A stretch of 64,000 nt of DNA from Nemania diffusa (GCA_038501195.1 JBBPUQ010000003.1:620001-684000); one strand, 5' to 3'. Numbered from the stretch's first letter, positions 21,824 to 32,754 are shown. Notes: generated by a model from the sequence alone, not told the origin. Numbers and translations are program-made.

Positions 21824-22440
21824 AGCTGATGTATGAGAAATACGTCGATAGCGTGGCAGATTGAATTAGACAGGCAAATCCGAAAGGGGATTATCCGATC
21901 TGGTAAATAGCGAGTTACCTTGAGAATCGTCTCCCTTCCTATCAGACTTCAGTATGTAATAGACAGGTTACTGCATTAACGGTAAAGTCTTTTTGTTGTT
22001 TAATGACAAGATCTCTACAGACCAGCACCAAACGTGAGCTTAGGTAAAAAGAAACCACTTTAACTAGTTGGCTGACGATGTCGGACCGAGCCCGCGAATA
22101 TCCTCAAATTTTTTGCGCGCGACTGGTAAAATGCCCCTCCAATTAAGTACCTCCCTACCTCAAGTACCCCTCCCCCGCAGTGCTCAGTGCTGCACCAAGT
22201 GCTCCATTGCTGCAGCCCGATAAGCCGATAGGCACCAGTGGATCAGCCTGTGCTTAGGGCAGGGGTCCCCTGTCGTCGTGGCACTGCATCTCGACTTGAG
22301 CCTCGAAGCAACCCAACTACATATCATCCAACACCCATTGCCAGCACCACCTAGACACCCTGTAATAACAGAATCATTTCTCTACTCCGTATACTATTCA
22401 TCATATAAATATTGGGTAAAGAGTCGGGAACACGGCCAAC
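21824..22440. promoter_or_regulatory. Divergent promoter region ADE5,7/CAB5
   Basis: 617 bp between two diverging starts. It includes a C-rich stretch (22155-22260) and an A/T-rich segment just before the CAB5 ATG. I did not find an obvious Bas1-type TGACTC site by eye. Confidence 0.4.
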
Positions 22441-23256
22441 ATGCTCTTCATTGGCCTTACCGGGTCTATCGCAACTGGCAAGTCCACAGTATCATCCATT
22501 CTTTCATCGCCGCCTTATTCCCTGCCCATCATTGATGCCGACATTATTGCACGAAAAGTCGTAGAACCCGGTACTAGCGGTTACAATGCCATTGTTAGGA
22601 ACTTTGGTCCCGAAATACTAGTCCCTGTCTCTGACTCCATGCCTGAGAATGGAGTAGACGGGAAAGGCAGACCATTGAATCGCCCAGCGCTTGGTAGGCG
22701 TGTATTTGGGGACGGCGAGGAACAGAAGAAGGACCGGGCCGTGCTTAATGGGATCGTCCATCCTGCGGTGCGAAGTGAAACCTATAAGGCTATTCTACAA
22801 AATTATCTAAAGGGAAATTGGGCCGTGGTGCTTGACGTCCCCTTGCTATTCGAGAGTGGCTGGGATAAGCTATCAGGGGTGGTCATGGTTGTCGCAGTCA
22901 AAGATCCAGAGTTACAGATGAAGAGACTGATGGAGCGTGATCCCCACCTCAGCGCCGAGGATGCACAAAACCGCGTGCTCAGCCAGGCAGACGTTAGACT
23001 TAAAGCGAAAAGATGTGAGGCGAGAGGGAAGGGAAGGGGAGTGGTTGTGTGGAACGATGGGTCTCGAGAAGAGCTAAAAGCAAATATCGATGCTTGTCTG
23101 CACGAGATCAGAAAAAGTAGCCCGCCGTGGTGGAACTGGCTGTGCCTTCTGTTCCCTCCATTGGGTGTTGCGGCAGGAGCCTGGACATACTGGCAGAACA
23201 TCCAGATAAACCAAAAATGGAAGGACCTGGAGCTGAAGGAGAAAGCGAGCCTCTAG
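22441..23256 (+). CDS. CAB5: Dephospho-CoA kinase
   Basis: Single exon, 271 aa. The enzyme phosphorylates the ribose 3'-OH of dephospho-CoA, the last step of CoA synthesis. The P-loop GLTGSIATGKST is at residues 5-16. The DADxIARKVVEPG segment at about 32-44, GIVHPAV, and LDVPLLFESGW are family hallmarks. Beyond the kinase core the C-terminus has a hydrophobic, probably membrane-spanning segment (about 231-251, rich in W, L and A) followed by a basic tail, as seen in eukaryotic forms that sit on ER or mitochondrial outer membranes. The start is the first Met; the P-loop begins just after it. Confidence 0.93.
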   Translation: MLFIGLTGSIATGKSTVSSILSSPPYSLPIIDADIIARKVVEPGTSGYNAIVRNFGPEILVPVSDSMPENGVDGKGRPLNRPALGRRVFGDGEEQKKDRAVLNGIVHPAVRSETYKAILQNYLKGNWAVVLDVPLLFESGWDKLSGVVMVVAVKDPELQMKRLMERDPHLSAEDAQNRVLSQADVRLKAKRCEARGKGRGVVVWNDGSREELKANIDACLHEIRKSSPPWWNWLCLLFPPLGVAAGAWTYWQNIQINQKWKDLELKEKASL

Positions 23257-23869
23257 GTACCTGAGGTAGGTACCTAGGTAGGTATTAGATTGTTAGATTT
23301 CACATCCCATTAGCACTGGTATTGGAACAAACAAGCGAATATTACCTATCTACTTGGCAGGTAGGTAAATTAGATACCTACCTATTACCTACATACTACT
23401 ACTTAGGTACTTTGGCCCACCACCATTGCTGTCGCCCTCTTTATAATTCTCCCCCTCTCCCATTTGGTATTGTCTAGGTATTGCCATCCTCCAAATTGTT
23501 ATTACCTCGATTATTCGAATATTCAATGAGCTGACTACCCACACCTTGCATTCACCCTACACCAGCCACTTAATTAAGCAAGGCAGAATAGAGGTAGAAG
23601 CCCAATTCAAGCCAATAATTGTTATTAATATTGCCAGTCATCACACATTCAGGCGGTGACCTGGCAATACAGCAACTTTCTACCTTATTTAAGCCCTCCT
23701 CTCTACTTTATCTAAAATCTCCTCTCTCAGCTTTTTCAACAACCTCTGTCATCTTTCCATCTCACTTTACTCACCAGTGAATCTTCTCATACCCCTAAAC
23801 TTCACACCTTTTCAAGAACCGCATACCTAACACATCGTACATACTTCCAACATATCACCAGCAGACAAC
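23257..23869. promoter_or_regulatory. GGTA-repeat spacer and pyrimidine-rich leader
   Basis: The part at 23257-23410 is packed with GGTA/TACC repeats in both orientations. From about 23690 to 23860 the plus strand is strongly C/T-rich, a common form of promoter/leader for well-expressed filamentous fungal genes, and runs straight into the ATG at 23870. Confidence 0.45.
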
Positions 23870-26800
23870 ATGCCGCCGCATTCTTTCTCTGAGTGGATGG
23901 TAGGCCAGAATTTGAGGGGCCCGAGGAGACCTAATCAGATTCGCCGTGTTGTGTCCTTTGAGGTTCTCACAGACGATGAATCTGGCACTGATTTCTACAA
24001 AATCGCCGTACCTAGAGGACAGCTAGCGCAGCGTAACAATGCCCCAGTTGCAAGACGACCCGTCAAATCAGCCCTTAAGCAACCTTCTTCCATAACCTGG
24101 GACTCACAGACAGAGGCCAGCACCGATATGAATGAGGAAACCAGCGGGGATGAGGAACTTTCGGACGAGGAGCCAGACCTGGAGTGCCCATGCTCGAAGA
24201 ATTTTACGAAGCGAATGAAACTAAAACAAACGAATCAGGCGAATGGCAAGGGAAAGAAGAAGTGCCCTCACGCTGTCTCATCTGCAGAGGAAAGCGAGGA
24301 TGACGTTCCCGCCGCTGTACACACGAAACACCAAGCCAGGCATTCGAAGAAAAGAGTATCCTTCGCTGACACATCACCCGAAGAGAGCGAGAGTGAGGCT
24401 AGTCCCGTCAAAGCCAAGCCTCAAGCAAAAAAGGGCAAGAAGAAAAGTGCGGCTGTCCTACCCGCCTCATCTAATGAAGAGAGTGAGAGTGAAGCCAGCA
24501 TTGTTGAAGTGAAGCCTCAGCCGAAGAAGGATAAGAAGAAAAGTGCCGCTACTGTACCTGTTTCTTCCGCTGAAGAAAGCGAGAGTGAGGCCAGCGCGAT
24601 CGAAGCAGCACCGCAAGTAAAGAAGAGCAAGAGCAAAAGTGCTGCTACCGTTTCTATATCCTCTGGAGACGAAAGCGATAGCGAAGCCAGCGTTGTTGAA
24701 GCGAAGGTCAAGACGAAGAAGGGCAAGAAAAGCACCGTATCTATGTCCATGGCTCTGTCATCTGGAGACGAAGGCGAAAGTGAAACCAGTGCTGTCCAAG
24801 GGAAGGTTAGAGCAAACTCTAAGGCAAAGAGATCAAAGAAAACGAGTGTTCTTACTCCCGAGTCATCTGCCGGTGAAACTGAGAGCGAAGCCATTCCCGC
24901 TTCTATTTCCGCTAAACAACGATCAAAGAAGAAAAAATCGAGCGCAGAAAGCGCCAAAGACTCCAAATCCAAAGAAAAATCTACCACTAAAAGCAAGAAG
25001 AAAAAGACGACTTCTAAGCCTGTTGTGGTCGAGACTGAGTCCAGTGAGTCCAGTATCGAAGAGACCGACACAGAGACTGAGGAAGAGGCTGAGGAGGATT
25101 CGGAGGAAGAGACCAAAGCACGGTCTACGAAAAAGAGCAAGAGCACCGACAAAAAGGCTAAGGTAAGTAGCAGCAAGAAAGCAAGCAGAAATCACCATCA
25201 GAAAAAAAGGTCTGAGAAGAAGGGCCACAAGCACGCTCCAGAGCTAGAACCCGAGTTCTTGTCTGCAACTGAGCCTGAATCTGAGGTGAAGGTTAAGGTT
25301 CCCAAAAAGGTCGAGACCTTCAAGCCGGTAAAAATGACCAGCTTCCCCCCGGGTAAACCTGCCTCTGGCGTGCGTCCACCCAGCTTACTGCTCCCACCTC
25401 GATCCTCCGTGATGCAAGTGGAGCACGCAGTGGAGGCTCCTCAAGATCCACGACCGAATGCCTTCTACGACAACGATAGTAGTACTATGCGTGTCTACCA
25501 TGGTCCGGCCTATGGCAACCCACACGGATCGCTTTACCCTAAGCGCCTCTACGAGTACCAAAGCCTGCCAGTCGGTGTGCCACATCCTACACAGAACCCA
25601 TGGTACAATGGTTTCGCATACGACAACGCACAATTTCCTCCTCCGCCCCCCCCTCCCCCTCCTCCCCATTCGCATGTGCCACCCCAAGTAGGGGCCATCG
25701 ACGAGACCAACCCGTGGTTTCGAGGCTGGGGCACTGTAGGACCGGCGCCAATTCCGGGCAGTATGCCACAGCCTCCACACTTCGCACCGACCAAGGAGAA
25801 GAAGGACAAAAACCGTCACGGTGAGCGCCATATGATGTCGCCCCCTCAATCCCACGGGTCTAGAGACCGAGAGGCTGGTTGGAACTCCAACGTGATTCCG
25901 GTTCCCTCTGTTGAGGTCACAGGGCCGGGTGGATCACCCGTCCAGGGGTCGCCGGCCGGAAGCGCCTCAGGAAGTCAGCGGGGTGCTCAGAGCGCCTCAG
26001 GCTCCAAGAGGAGCACCAAGAACTCCAGTGAGAAGAAAAAGAAAAAGAAGAAAGAGGCGACCGATGTGGATAGTCCGAATGCGACTATCAGTAATAAGCT
26101 TGCCGACCTCGGTAAAGCGCTGCAGAGAGTAGCCGCGAAAGATTCTGCCGACTTGCGCGCCAGAGAGGAGCGCTGGGGCAGTCGGAGTAGCAGCAGCAAG
26201 GAGCATAGCCCACAGCCGAACAGCGGCTGGGATAATAATGCGAACAATGCCACAAGTGCCGGCAACAATAATAATGGTAATGGTAAGGGTGGTGGATGGG
26301 ACTCAGGAGCTGCACCTGCGAACACAGACGGGTGGAATAACAACACTGGAGGTGGGAACGGCTGGGGCGATGGAGATACGAACACGGGTGGTGACTCCGC
26401 CTGGGATAACGCAGCGGCTCCCGCCAGCAATAATAACAACAACTGGGAGAAGAACAGTTGGAACAACGCCAACGCAGATAATAACAGTGGACGAGGTACC
26501 AATGGGAACAACAACGGGTGGGATAACAATAACAACACCAGCAATAGCAACGCCGGATGGGGCAACGACAACAATAACGGCGGACCGAGCAACTCCAACC
26601 AAAACAACGGTAGTAACGGATGGGGCAACTATCAGGCGCATGTCGAATCCGAAGTTAATAACGACAACACCTGGAAGACTCCCACCCCGCCTGTACCCTC
26701 GCCACCCCAGGCCGGCAACGCAACCCCCATCCCCGGGACCTGGGCCAGCCCCGTCCCCTCCGTGACCAGCGCCAAAGCCCCCTCGAACTGGAGCGCCGGC

Positions 26801-27028
26801 AACGTCGGCGGACAAGGGTCTCCCGTGCCCAGCGACACGAACCGGGGCAACGACAAGGGCAAGGGAAAGGCCGTCGAGTCCGGCCCTAGCTGGGGAGACC
26901 AGACGTTGGCGCAGAGCTCCGGGGGCTACTGGAGCACGAAGGAGGGCCTGGCGGACATCGCGAAGGGCGTCGATAGGGGAGTGAGGGGCGCCAAGAAAGG
27001 GACGGGAAAGAATGAGTCATGGTGGTAA
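23870..27028 (+). CDS. Large disordered Ser/Lys-repeat and GW/Asn-rich protein
   Basis: Single exon, 1052 aa, no family recognised. Residues 1-60 look conserved in style (FSEWMVGQN, RRVVSFEVLTDDESGTDFYKIAVPRG). Residues about 165-360 hold six degenerate repeats of 31-34 aa alternating an acidic serine cluster (SSxEESESEAS, good CK2 sites) with a Lys-rich basic block; the layout recalls Nopp140/Srp40. Residues 360-480 are highly charged. The centre is Pro/Tyr-rich with an uninterrupted poly-Pro run near 25640-25670. Residues 769-1052 are Asn/Gly-rich with 18 Trp, nine of them in GW or WG pairs. The end is a short ordered segment (ADIAKGVDRGVRGAKKGTGK, then SWW). Probably a nuclear or condensate scaffold; function unknown. 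No intron signals are needed; the frame is open throughout. Confidence 0.8.
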   Translation: MPPHSFSEWMVGQNLRGPRRPNQIRRVVSFEVLTDDESGTDFYKIAVPRGQLAQRNNAPVARRPVKSALKQPSSITWDSQTEASTDMNEETSGDEELSDEEPDLECPCSKNFTKRMKLKQTNQANGKGKKKCPHAVSSAEESEDDVPAAVHTKHQARHSKKRVSFADTSPEESESEASPVKAKPQAKKGKKKSAAVLPASSNEESESEASIVEVKPQPKKDKKKSAATVPVSSAEESESEASAIEAAPQVKKSKSKSAATVSISSGDESDSEASVVEAKVKTKKGKKSTVSMSMALSSGDEGESETSAVQGKVRANSKAKRSKKTSVLTPESSAGETESEAIPASISAKQRSKKKKSSAESAKDSKSKEKSTTKSKKKKTTSKPVVVETESSESSIEETDTETEEEAEEDSEEETKARSTKKSKSTDKKAKVSSSKKASRNHHQKKRSEKKGHKHAPELEPEFLSATEPESEVKVKVPKKVETFKPVKMTSFPPGKPASGVRPPSLLLPPRSSVMQVEHAVEAPQDPRPNAFYDNDSSTMRVYHGPAYGNPHGSLYPKRLYEYQSLPVGVPHPTQNPWYNGFAYDNAQFPPPPPPPPPPHSHVPPQVGAIDETNPWFRGWGTVGPAPIPGSMPQPPHFAPTKEKKDKNRHGERHMMSPPQSHGSRDREAGWNSNVIPVPSVEVTGPGGSPVQGSPAGSASGSQRGAQSASGSKRSTKNSSEKKKKKKKEATDVDSPNATISNKLADLGKALQRVAAKDSADLRAREERWGSRSSSSKEHSPQPNSGWDNNANNATSAGNNNNGNGKGGGWDSGAAPANTDGWNNNTGGGNGWGDGDTNTGGDSAWDNAAAPASNNNNNWEKNSWNNANADNNSGRGTNGNNNGWDNNNNTSNSNAGWGNDNNNGGPSNSNQNNGSNGWGNYQAHVESEVNNDNTWKTPTPPVPSPPQAGNATPIPGTWASPVPSVTSAKAPSNWSAGNVGGQGSPVPSDTNRGNDKGKGKAVESGPSWGDQTLAQSSGGYWSTKEGLADIAKGVDRGVRGAKKGTGKNESWW
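24366..24950 (+). repeat. Six in-frame 31-34 aa acidic-Ser/Lys repeats
   Basis: Successive units share SSxEExESEAS followed by a KxKxxxKKxKKKSAA-like block. Copies 1-3 are closest at DNA level and copies 4-6 more diverged, consistent with stepwise tandem duplication inside the coding frame. Confidence 0.75.
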
Positions 27029-27701
27029 TAGGTAGCCATTGCCGTCATCTTGCCTCGCGAATGGACGAGAAGGGGCTGAGGGGGCTGGTAGCTGTCATGT
27101 CTGCTCTCCGTGGTGTTGTTGATTCATCGTTTTAGCTGGCATTGTTCACAACATGTCGATGTGAAACCCGTGCTGGTGCATGATACCCCAATTAGCTAAA
27201 TTTAATATTAATAACAGGCTTATTTTTGATAGCGGTTGTATTCATTGGTTTCCATGTCTACTTGAATTGCGTGACATAGTTAAACTAGTTATCTGTATGC
27301 AGACTTATTGTGCAGAAAGACACTTTCTCGGCTTCCTATAATGTCAAGCTGATGAGCTAAACAAGAAAGCAATCAACGTCATGGCATAGGTTCCCCTAGG
27401 CGCGGCGTAGAGAGTTATTTAGAAAAGGCACATCTTTTAGACATAGCCCTCCCATATCTCCTATAAATAGCCTGGCACTCGAGCAATTGTCGACTGGTCT
27501 ATGTTATTACTAAAGGGGCCAAAATGCCCTGTCTTGTAAGTCGTCACAATGTCGTTAAATGACTCGTCCTACTTCCTGTTCGCAGAAGTTGGTAAGTGCG
27601 CAGCTCTAAGATATCACTGAAACTCTAAATAACAAAGGTTGGCAGCCTTGATGAGGCTATAAATACAAAAAATAAGCGGCAGAGACTCGTCCAAAGACTC
27701 A
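27029..27701. other. Intergenic, no gene recognised
   Basis: 3' flank of the disordered-protein gene and 5' flank of the tRNA. Short ATG-to-GTAAGT arrangements near 27523-27596 do not lead to any recognised protein. Confidence 0.5.
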
Positions 27702-27773
27702 GCTGTAGTAGTGTAGTGGTTATCATTCTAGCCTTCCAAGCTTGAGACCGGCGTTCGATTCGCCGTTACAGCA
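27702..27773 (+). tRNA. tRNA-Gly (anticodon UCC)
   Basis: 72 nt, no intron. The acceptor stem pairs GCTGTAG with TTACAGC (one G-U), discriminator A. The A box TAGTGTAGTGG is at 27709-27719 and the D arm closely follows the fungal tRNA-Gly pattern. The anticodon loop CTTCCAA (27733-27739) gives anticodon TCC at 27735-27737. The T arm CGGCG-TTCGATT-CGCCG is perfect. The anticodon stem has one T-T mismatch (27729 with 27743); the rest pairs. A T-run follows as Pol III terminator. Confidence 0.93.
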
Positions 27774-27787
27774 AACTGCCATGTTTC

Positions 27788-27794
27788 TTTTTTT
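27788..27794 (+). terminator. RNA polymerase III T7 terminator
   Basis: Seven T residues 15 nt after the tRNA 3' end, preceded by a TTT run; the standard Pol III stop signal. Confidence 0.75.
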
Positions 27795-28960
27795 CTAACT
27801 TAGTCCTACACTCCCTATCCGAACGAGAGCTCACTGCCCAACCCATCTTTTTGTTGTTGTTATTGTTGTCGTTGTACAAGCCACAGCAAGCTGAGCTATC
27901 CGATGGCGTTCGTTATTCCACTTGTTAAAGTGCTCATAAATACCCGCCTCGGAAATGGTTGTATCGGTTTCTATTTCAAGCACTTACCTACCTACCTAAC
28001 CTTACGATCCGTCCAAGCATACCCGAAACAGGCATCTGTTTCATCTGCGCCCCGTTCCATCCAAGGCAGACTCAAACACACCACCACGCTTACCACGCAT
28101 GACAGGATCAAGGCACTAAACCACCAACGCGCTGCTAATACCCGGCATAAGCAACCACAAGATCTGAAAGCTAGTGTTGAGGCTCAATTGAAAAGATTAG
28201 CTGAGAAACCTCATGTTCTTCGTCAATGTGGTTGACACTATCTAGGTAGGTAATGATAGTACGGCAGCTTAGTAGCAGTAGGAATTCGCCTCAACTACCG
28301 TGTACAACTCATACGTAAATCGGGTTATGCAAGGGCCAAATGCATATGATTCCTCACTATCCTCTTGCTATCTAGGAACAAAGAAACATGCAGACTACGA
28401 AACAGTGATACTTGAGAACCTGTTGAGCAATAACACCTGATGTTATTAAGCTCCGAATGAGAGAACTAAGGCACATAGACAACAATTACAAAAGGTTTGC
28501 TTGCAGTTAGTGATTAATGCGACATTACTACGTTAAGCAAACACTATACGTACGCACCGTGGATAGTGGTTGCGTCGAATACATGATTTGTTCTAGTTCA
28601 ATTGACTTCCGAGGCGGCTCGCATGTCACAAATCACCAATAGTTCGTCGATAATTACCTCTCGATTGTAGGATTGAGGGGCGAGTAACATTTCCTGTCCG
28701 AAGACTACTAACTGGCCTAATACGAGTTGACCCGGGCCCAACTGTGTATAACAGGCTAGAATCAAAGCGAAATTACAGAACGTCAATACAAAGCTTTGTG
28801 ATTGCACTAGTCCGTCCTTTCGAATGCCGGGAGAATTGCAGAAGGCTAAACCTAAGGGAAAATGAAGGTGTCAAGCGAAAAGAGCTTGCATAAATAGAAA
28901 GGGGCTCGAACGCCCCACGTACTCTTAACCGGATAGCTCAATGGTGTAAATGATCCATTC
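27795..28960. other. Intergenic, no gene recognised
   Basis: Between the tRNA and the 3' end of eIF5. A 110-codon open frame (27903-28235) includes translated CTACCTACCTAACC repeat and lacks any family resemblance, so it is not called. Confidence 0.5.
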
Positions 28961-30321
28961 TTACTCCTCATCCGACGAGTCTTCCTCGGCCTCCTCAAGC
29001 CACTTGAGGAATGGCTCAGCAGCACGGCGAATCTTCTTGGAAGTTGGAAGATCGACATACTTCTTGCTCGCCTTTGTGCCCCACTTCGTGACAACCTCCT
29101 CAGTGACGAGATCCTTATCGTATAACTGATGAAGGATCTTAACAATTTTGTCACTAGTCATCAGCTCAGGATGATCCTTGCTGAGGTTGGCCAAGAGTCG
29201 CTCGACACCGCCGAGAAGTGCCTTTTCGTGGCGTTCAGAGGTGACCATCTAAGAAATTAGTCAGCTTAGAATACCTACAAGTATGAACTGGATGGATGAC
29301 CTACCTGTTTGAGCATTCCAGCACGCTTCGGGATCTGCGTAATGATGTTCTCATCGAAGAGGGTTTGCACGAGGACCAGCACGGTCTTATGCTTAGCCTC
29401 AATGCCAAACTCTTTAGCTTTGATATAGACCTGAACATCGTCGACTTTGTTAATGCTACCAGCCTTTGTAGCCTCCACCTGAATCCAATCACCCAGCGCA
29501 TCGTAGACAGTGTTGCCACCGCCTTCTCCATCCTCATCCTCTTCATCGCCGCCACCACCAAGAGCCAGCTTCTGGCGAAACTGGTCTGGGAGTTGGTTTT
29601 GACGGGCCTTGACAGCTTTCTCGGACATGTCAACGGCCCATTCGTCATCGTTCACTTCGACGGGCGCCTCAATAATCTGGGCATCAGCCGTGATTTTACG
29701 AGTGAACTCGTCATCACTAGCAGCGCCGTTCTCCTCGTCATCGTTCTCAATGGAGGCATTCTCAGAGTTCTCTCCACCGCTTCCATTTCCATTTGTACTT
29801 CCATTGCCATTGCCATTCTGTTGGGCTAGTTGTTTGGCCTTGCGGGCAGCCTTGCGCTCGGCCTTGTCTTTCTTGCCACCCTTCTTGGGCTGGTTCTTCA
29901 GGATGAAGCCACTAAGCTTGTGACGGAGGTCTACGTCGGTGCGTTGACCGCAGGCTTTGCAGTCGAGCACAATATGGCCATCCTTGATGACAACATCGGT
30001 TTCGGGATTCTTGCACTTCTTGCAGAGAACGAACTTGTTGATGAAACCATCCAGATAGTCTTGTAGCTTGGGAGCATCATGACTGCCATTGATGATCCAG
30101 CGATCATCGGCTGGATCGATGTTGGTCTGGGCACCAAGCTCGAATCCGAAGTACTTGATGACGTAAGAGCCGGGGCGAGCAAGAGAGGCAGCTACGCTGC
30201 TCAGGTTGACGACGACAGTCTTGATGCCGTTACCTTTGCCTTCGATCTTGGTCTGGATTCTTTCCATCTTGTAGCGATAGAAGGCGTCGGTGACATCACG
30301 GCGAACGTTGATGAGAGCCAT
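28961..30321 (-). CDS. TIF5: Translation initiation factor eIF5
   Basis: Two exons: 30321-29305 (339 codons) and 29248-28961, total 434 aa; 56-nt intron, donor GTAGGT, acceptor TTAG. eIF5 is the GTPase-activating protein for eIF2 in the 43S/48S complex and also anchors eIF2, eIF3 and eIF1 through its C-terminal HEAT domain. The N-terminal domain starts [19 protein letters not shown]; Arg16 corresponds to the catalytic Arg15 of yeast. A zinc ribbon follows (CKKC and CKAC). The linker is Asn/Gly/Glu-rich. The W2/MIF4G-like domain near 300-434 ends in the acidic [13 protein letters not shown], typical of the aromatic/acidic boxes. Translation from 30423 would add 34 unrelated residues, so Met at 30321 is chosen. 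The intron falls just before an ATG codon (MVTSER). Confidence 0.95.
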
Positions 30322-32754
30322 TTTGACGGTATTGGTACGAGAGTGGCTGGTGAAAGAGTATTGGCAAAAGTGGAAATGTTGGTGGTATTGGTCGGAGAGG
30401 ACGAGTCCCTTGAGTCTAGACACACGGGAAACACGGTATAGTCATTCGTGAGCGTGGGCGAGAGGGGCAAGAGAGGGCGAAGTGAGCCAGGAGGTTAGTT
30501 ATGCGAAGGGTTCCAAATATTGGACATAGGGGTGACTGGGGAACAGCTGTGAGCGTTGGGAGGCATTAACTTAGGCGATGGTATCGCGAATCGGTTCAGC
30601 CAACTGAACTTATGTTCGGATTACAGAGTTTCCGAGGTATACGAAGCGATTGCCGCGTGAGAGGGGCAAGGTGTCTAGACACAGCGTTCTTGTCGTGCTG
30701 ATACATAAACAACAAGTGTATGATAAGCCCGTTTATGTGGGTGTGTGTGTAGAAATACAACCAGACAGGATTGTAGTCGAAAGACTGGTAGATGGCGGAT
30801 CGTCACTACGAGGGCGATGGTGGCCTGTCTCGATGACTGGGCTGCTGGCGTCCAAGCACAAGCGCTGGGTAGTATGCCTATAGGGTCTCTAGGACGAGGT
30901 TTGCAGTTCTGTGATATTTGCCAGACGACGGCCTGGGAGAGTCGTCCAAACAAGTGTGATTGTGAACAACGGACAGAGGCCGCGTATTCCTGGAGTGTGG
31001 GAAAACAGAGGAATAGGTGTGCGAAACGCTGAGATGTTGTGCGAAGAGTGGATTTGGTGTTTTGGGGGGGTGATAAGATTGTGGTTGTGATGGGGAAAAG
31101 AGAAGATGGAAAAGCTAGAAGAAAAGAGAGCGGAGCATTTGAGGAGGGCAGTGAGGAATAAACAACGGGGCGATGGGGCTGACTTGGTAAGAATGATGGA
31201 CAATGGGCGAATAGGAACGCGCGGGCGGCTTGCTCCTCACTGTGGCCTCGCTTTTGGATGCCGCTACAGCGTAGCGACCCTCTCGTACAACCTTAACTAG
31301 AGCAGTAGGCAACTAACCACTCACTGTAATATTAAAGGATGCCGCCGAGGACACCTACATAAACGCCTAGCCAAACCTTACAGGGCACCGCATGTGGCAA
31401 GCTAAGTGTGGCCCTGTGAAAAATTTATGGTGGGGACCAGCACCTATTGGCTGTCCAGCTAGGTAATCGGAGGGGCAAATGCAGTGACCAGTGTTAGGTA
31501 GCGACTTACCAGCACCTATTAATCACGGATCAGACCAAGCAGTGATTGAGCGAGCATCACTCGGAGCCGTGTTCGGAAATACGGAACAAACGAAGCTGCT
31601 GTACATTTAGGTACGGGTAGGGCGGGTGGTAAGGTAATTCATTGTTTATTCTGAACCTAGCATGATCTTAGGCAACTTGCACTATACCAAAGAAACATTT
31701 TAACATTCTGGATAGACAGGAAACCCTAAGTGTAGTAGGTACTTTTTGTGTACCTAATATATGGTGATTCGGTGTACCGAATACGCATAGTTAATGTTGC
31801 TGTATTCCTCCCTAGGCGGGTAAAAGTTGTCAGTGAGCAACTTTGCATTGTAAGCTAGCCTACTCAGCAAGGTTTTAATTCCTCCTCTTTAGCCAAGACA
31901 CACAAGTAAGGTTCTACCTACCGCATCCGCGTGTACCTACATGTTACATGTATGCTTCTGCAGGCTCTATTAATTGGCCGTACCCAGATAAACACATGGA
32001 GACTGTGAAAATAAAAACCTCATGGTGACTGGCGTAAAAGGCCGTAGCACTACTATTTGATCGTGACATCTACTTAAGTAGGCTACCTATTCTGATCATC
32101 CACTGTAATCCACTGTCCAGTCGTGACCTATCATTGTAGACCACCCTAGACGTCTAACAAGAGGTCCCTTTCAGATTCGAACACCAATGTAATCATTGGG
32201 TGATGGTCAATGGGAACCATCATGCAATGCCAAAATATACAAGATGCCAGGACTTAAAAAAATTCGGTAGGAAATTCAACTACCGCTAGCTTTATGCTAC
32301 CTGACTTGCCTCACGAGTAGGTGCAGCTAGAGATGTAAAGCCACCGGGACGCCTGCCTGTAACGCCAGAACCTCGCGAATTTCCACCTGATCCTATCCAG
32401 GTCTGCCAAACCTTCCAGTTCTTCGCTCGAGTGTGTGCACAAGAATAAAACAAACATGGTAGATAACGCCCCCGCTAACTTGACAACATCTGGAGACTTG
32501 ACTATGAGAAACCCAAAGTAGTAGTTGGTCTCTATAGAAACCAGACACCCGGCAATAAACTGCTAAAGGCCATACCGTGGGTATACATACTACCTATGGG
32601 CTGATTGTACAACTGCTTGGATAGCAATTCTGGAGAAGTGGAGTAGATGTCCTCATCCTTGAAACCTTAGGGCAGTGGCTATAAAAGCACTCAAAAGACT
32701 GAGGGTCTTTAGAGAATTGTATTAATATAGCCGTATTTGGGATGCGTGATACCC
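30322..32754. other. Intergenic, 2.4 kb
   Basis: eIF5 promoter side up to the CBF1 3' end. The first few hundred bases are G-rich on the plus strand. GGTA repeats and A/T-rich segments follow (31600-32300). Several short overlapping ORFs on both strands (30650-31312) are unsupported. Confidence 0.5.

Noticed and set aside
24517..25176. 219-codon minus-strand Leu/Phe/Ser-rich frame
   Set aside because: Mirror image of the Lys/Glu/Ser repeats of the opposite gene; hydrophobicity is an artefact.
27903..28235. 110-codon plus-strand frame
   Set aside because: Includes translated TACC repeat, no recognised domain, no promoter context; could be a real small gene but support is too weak.
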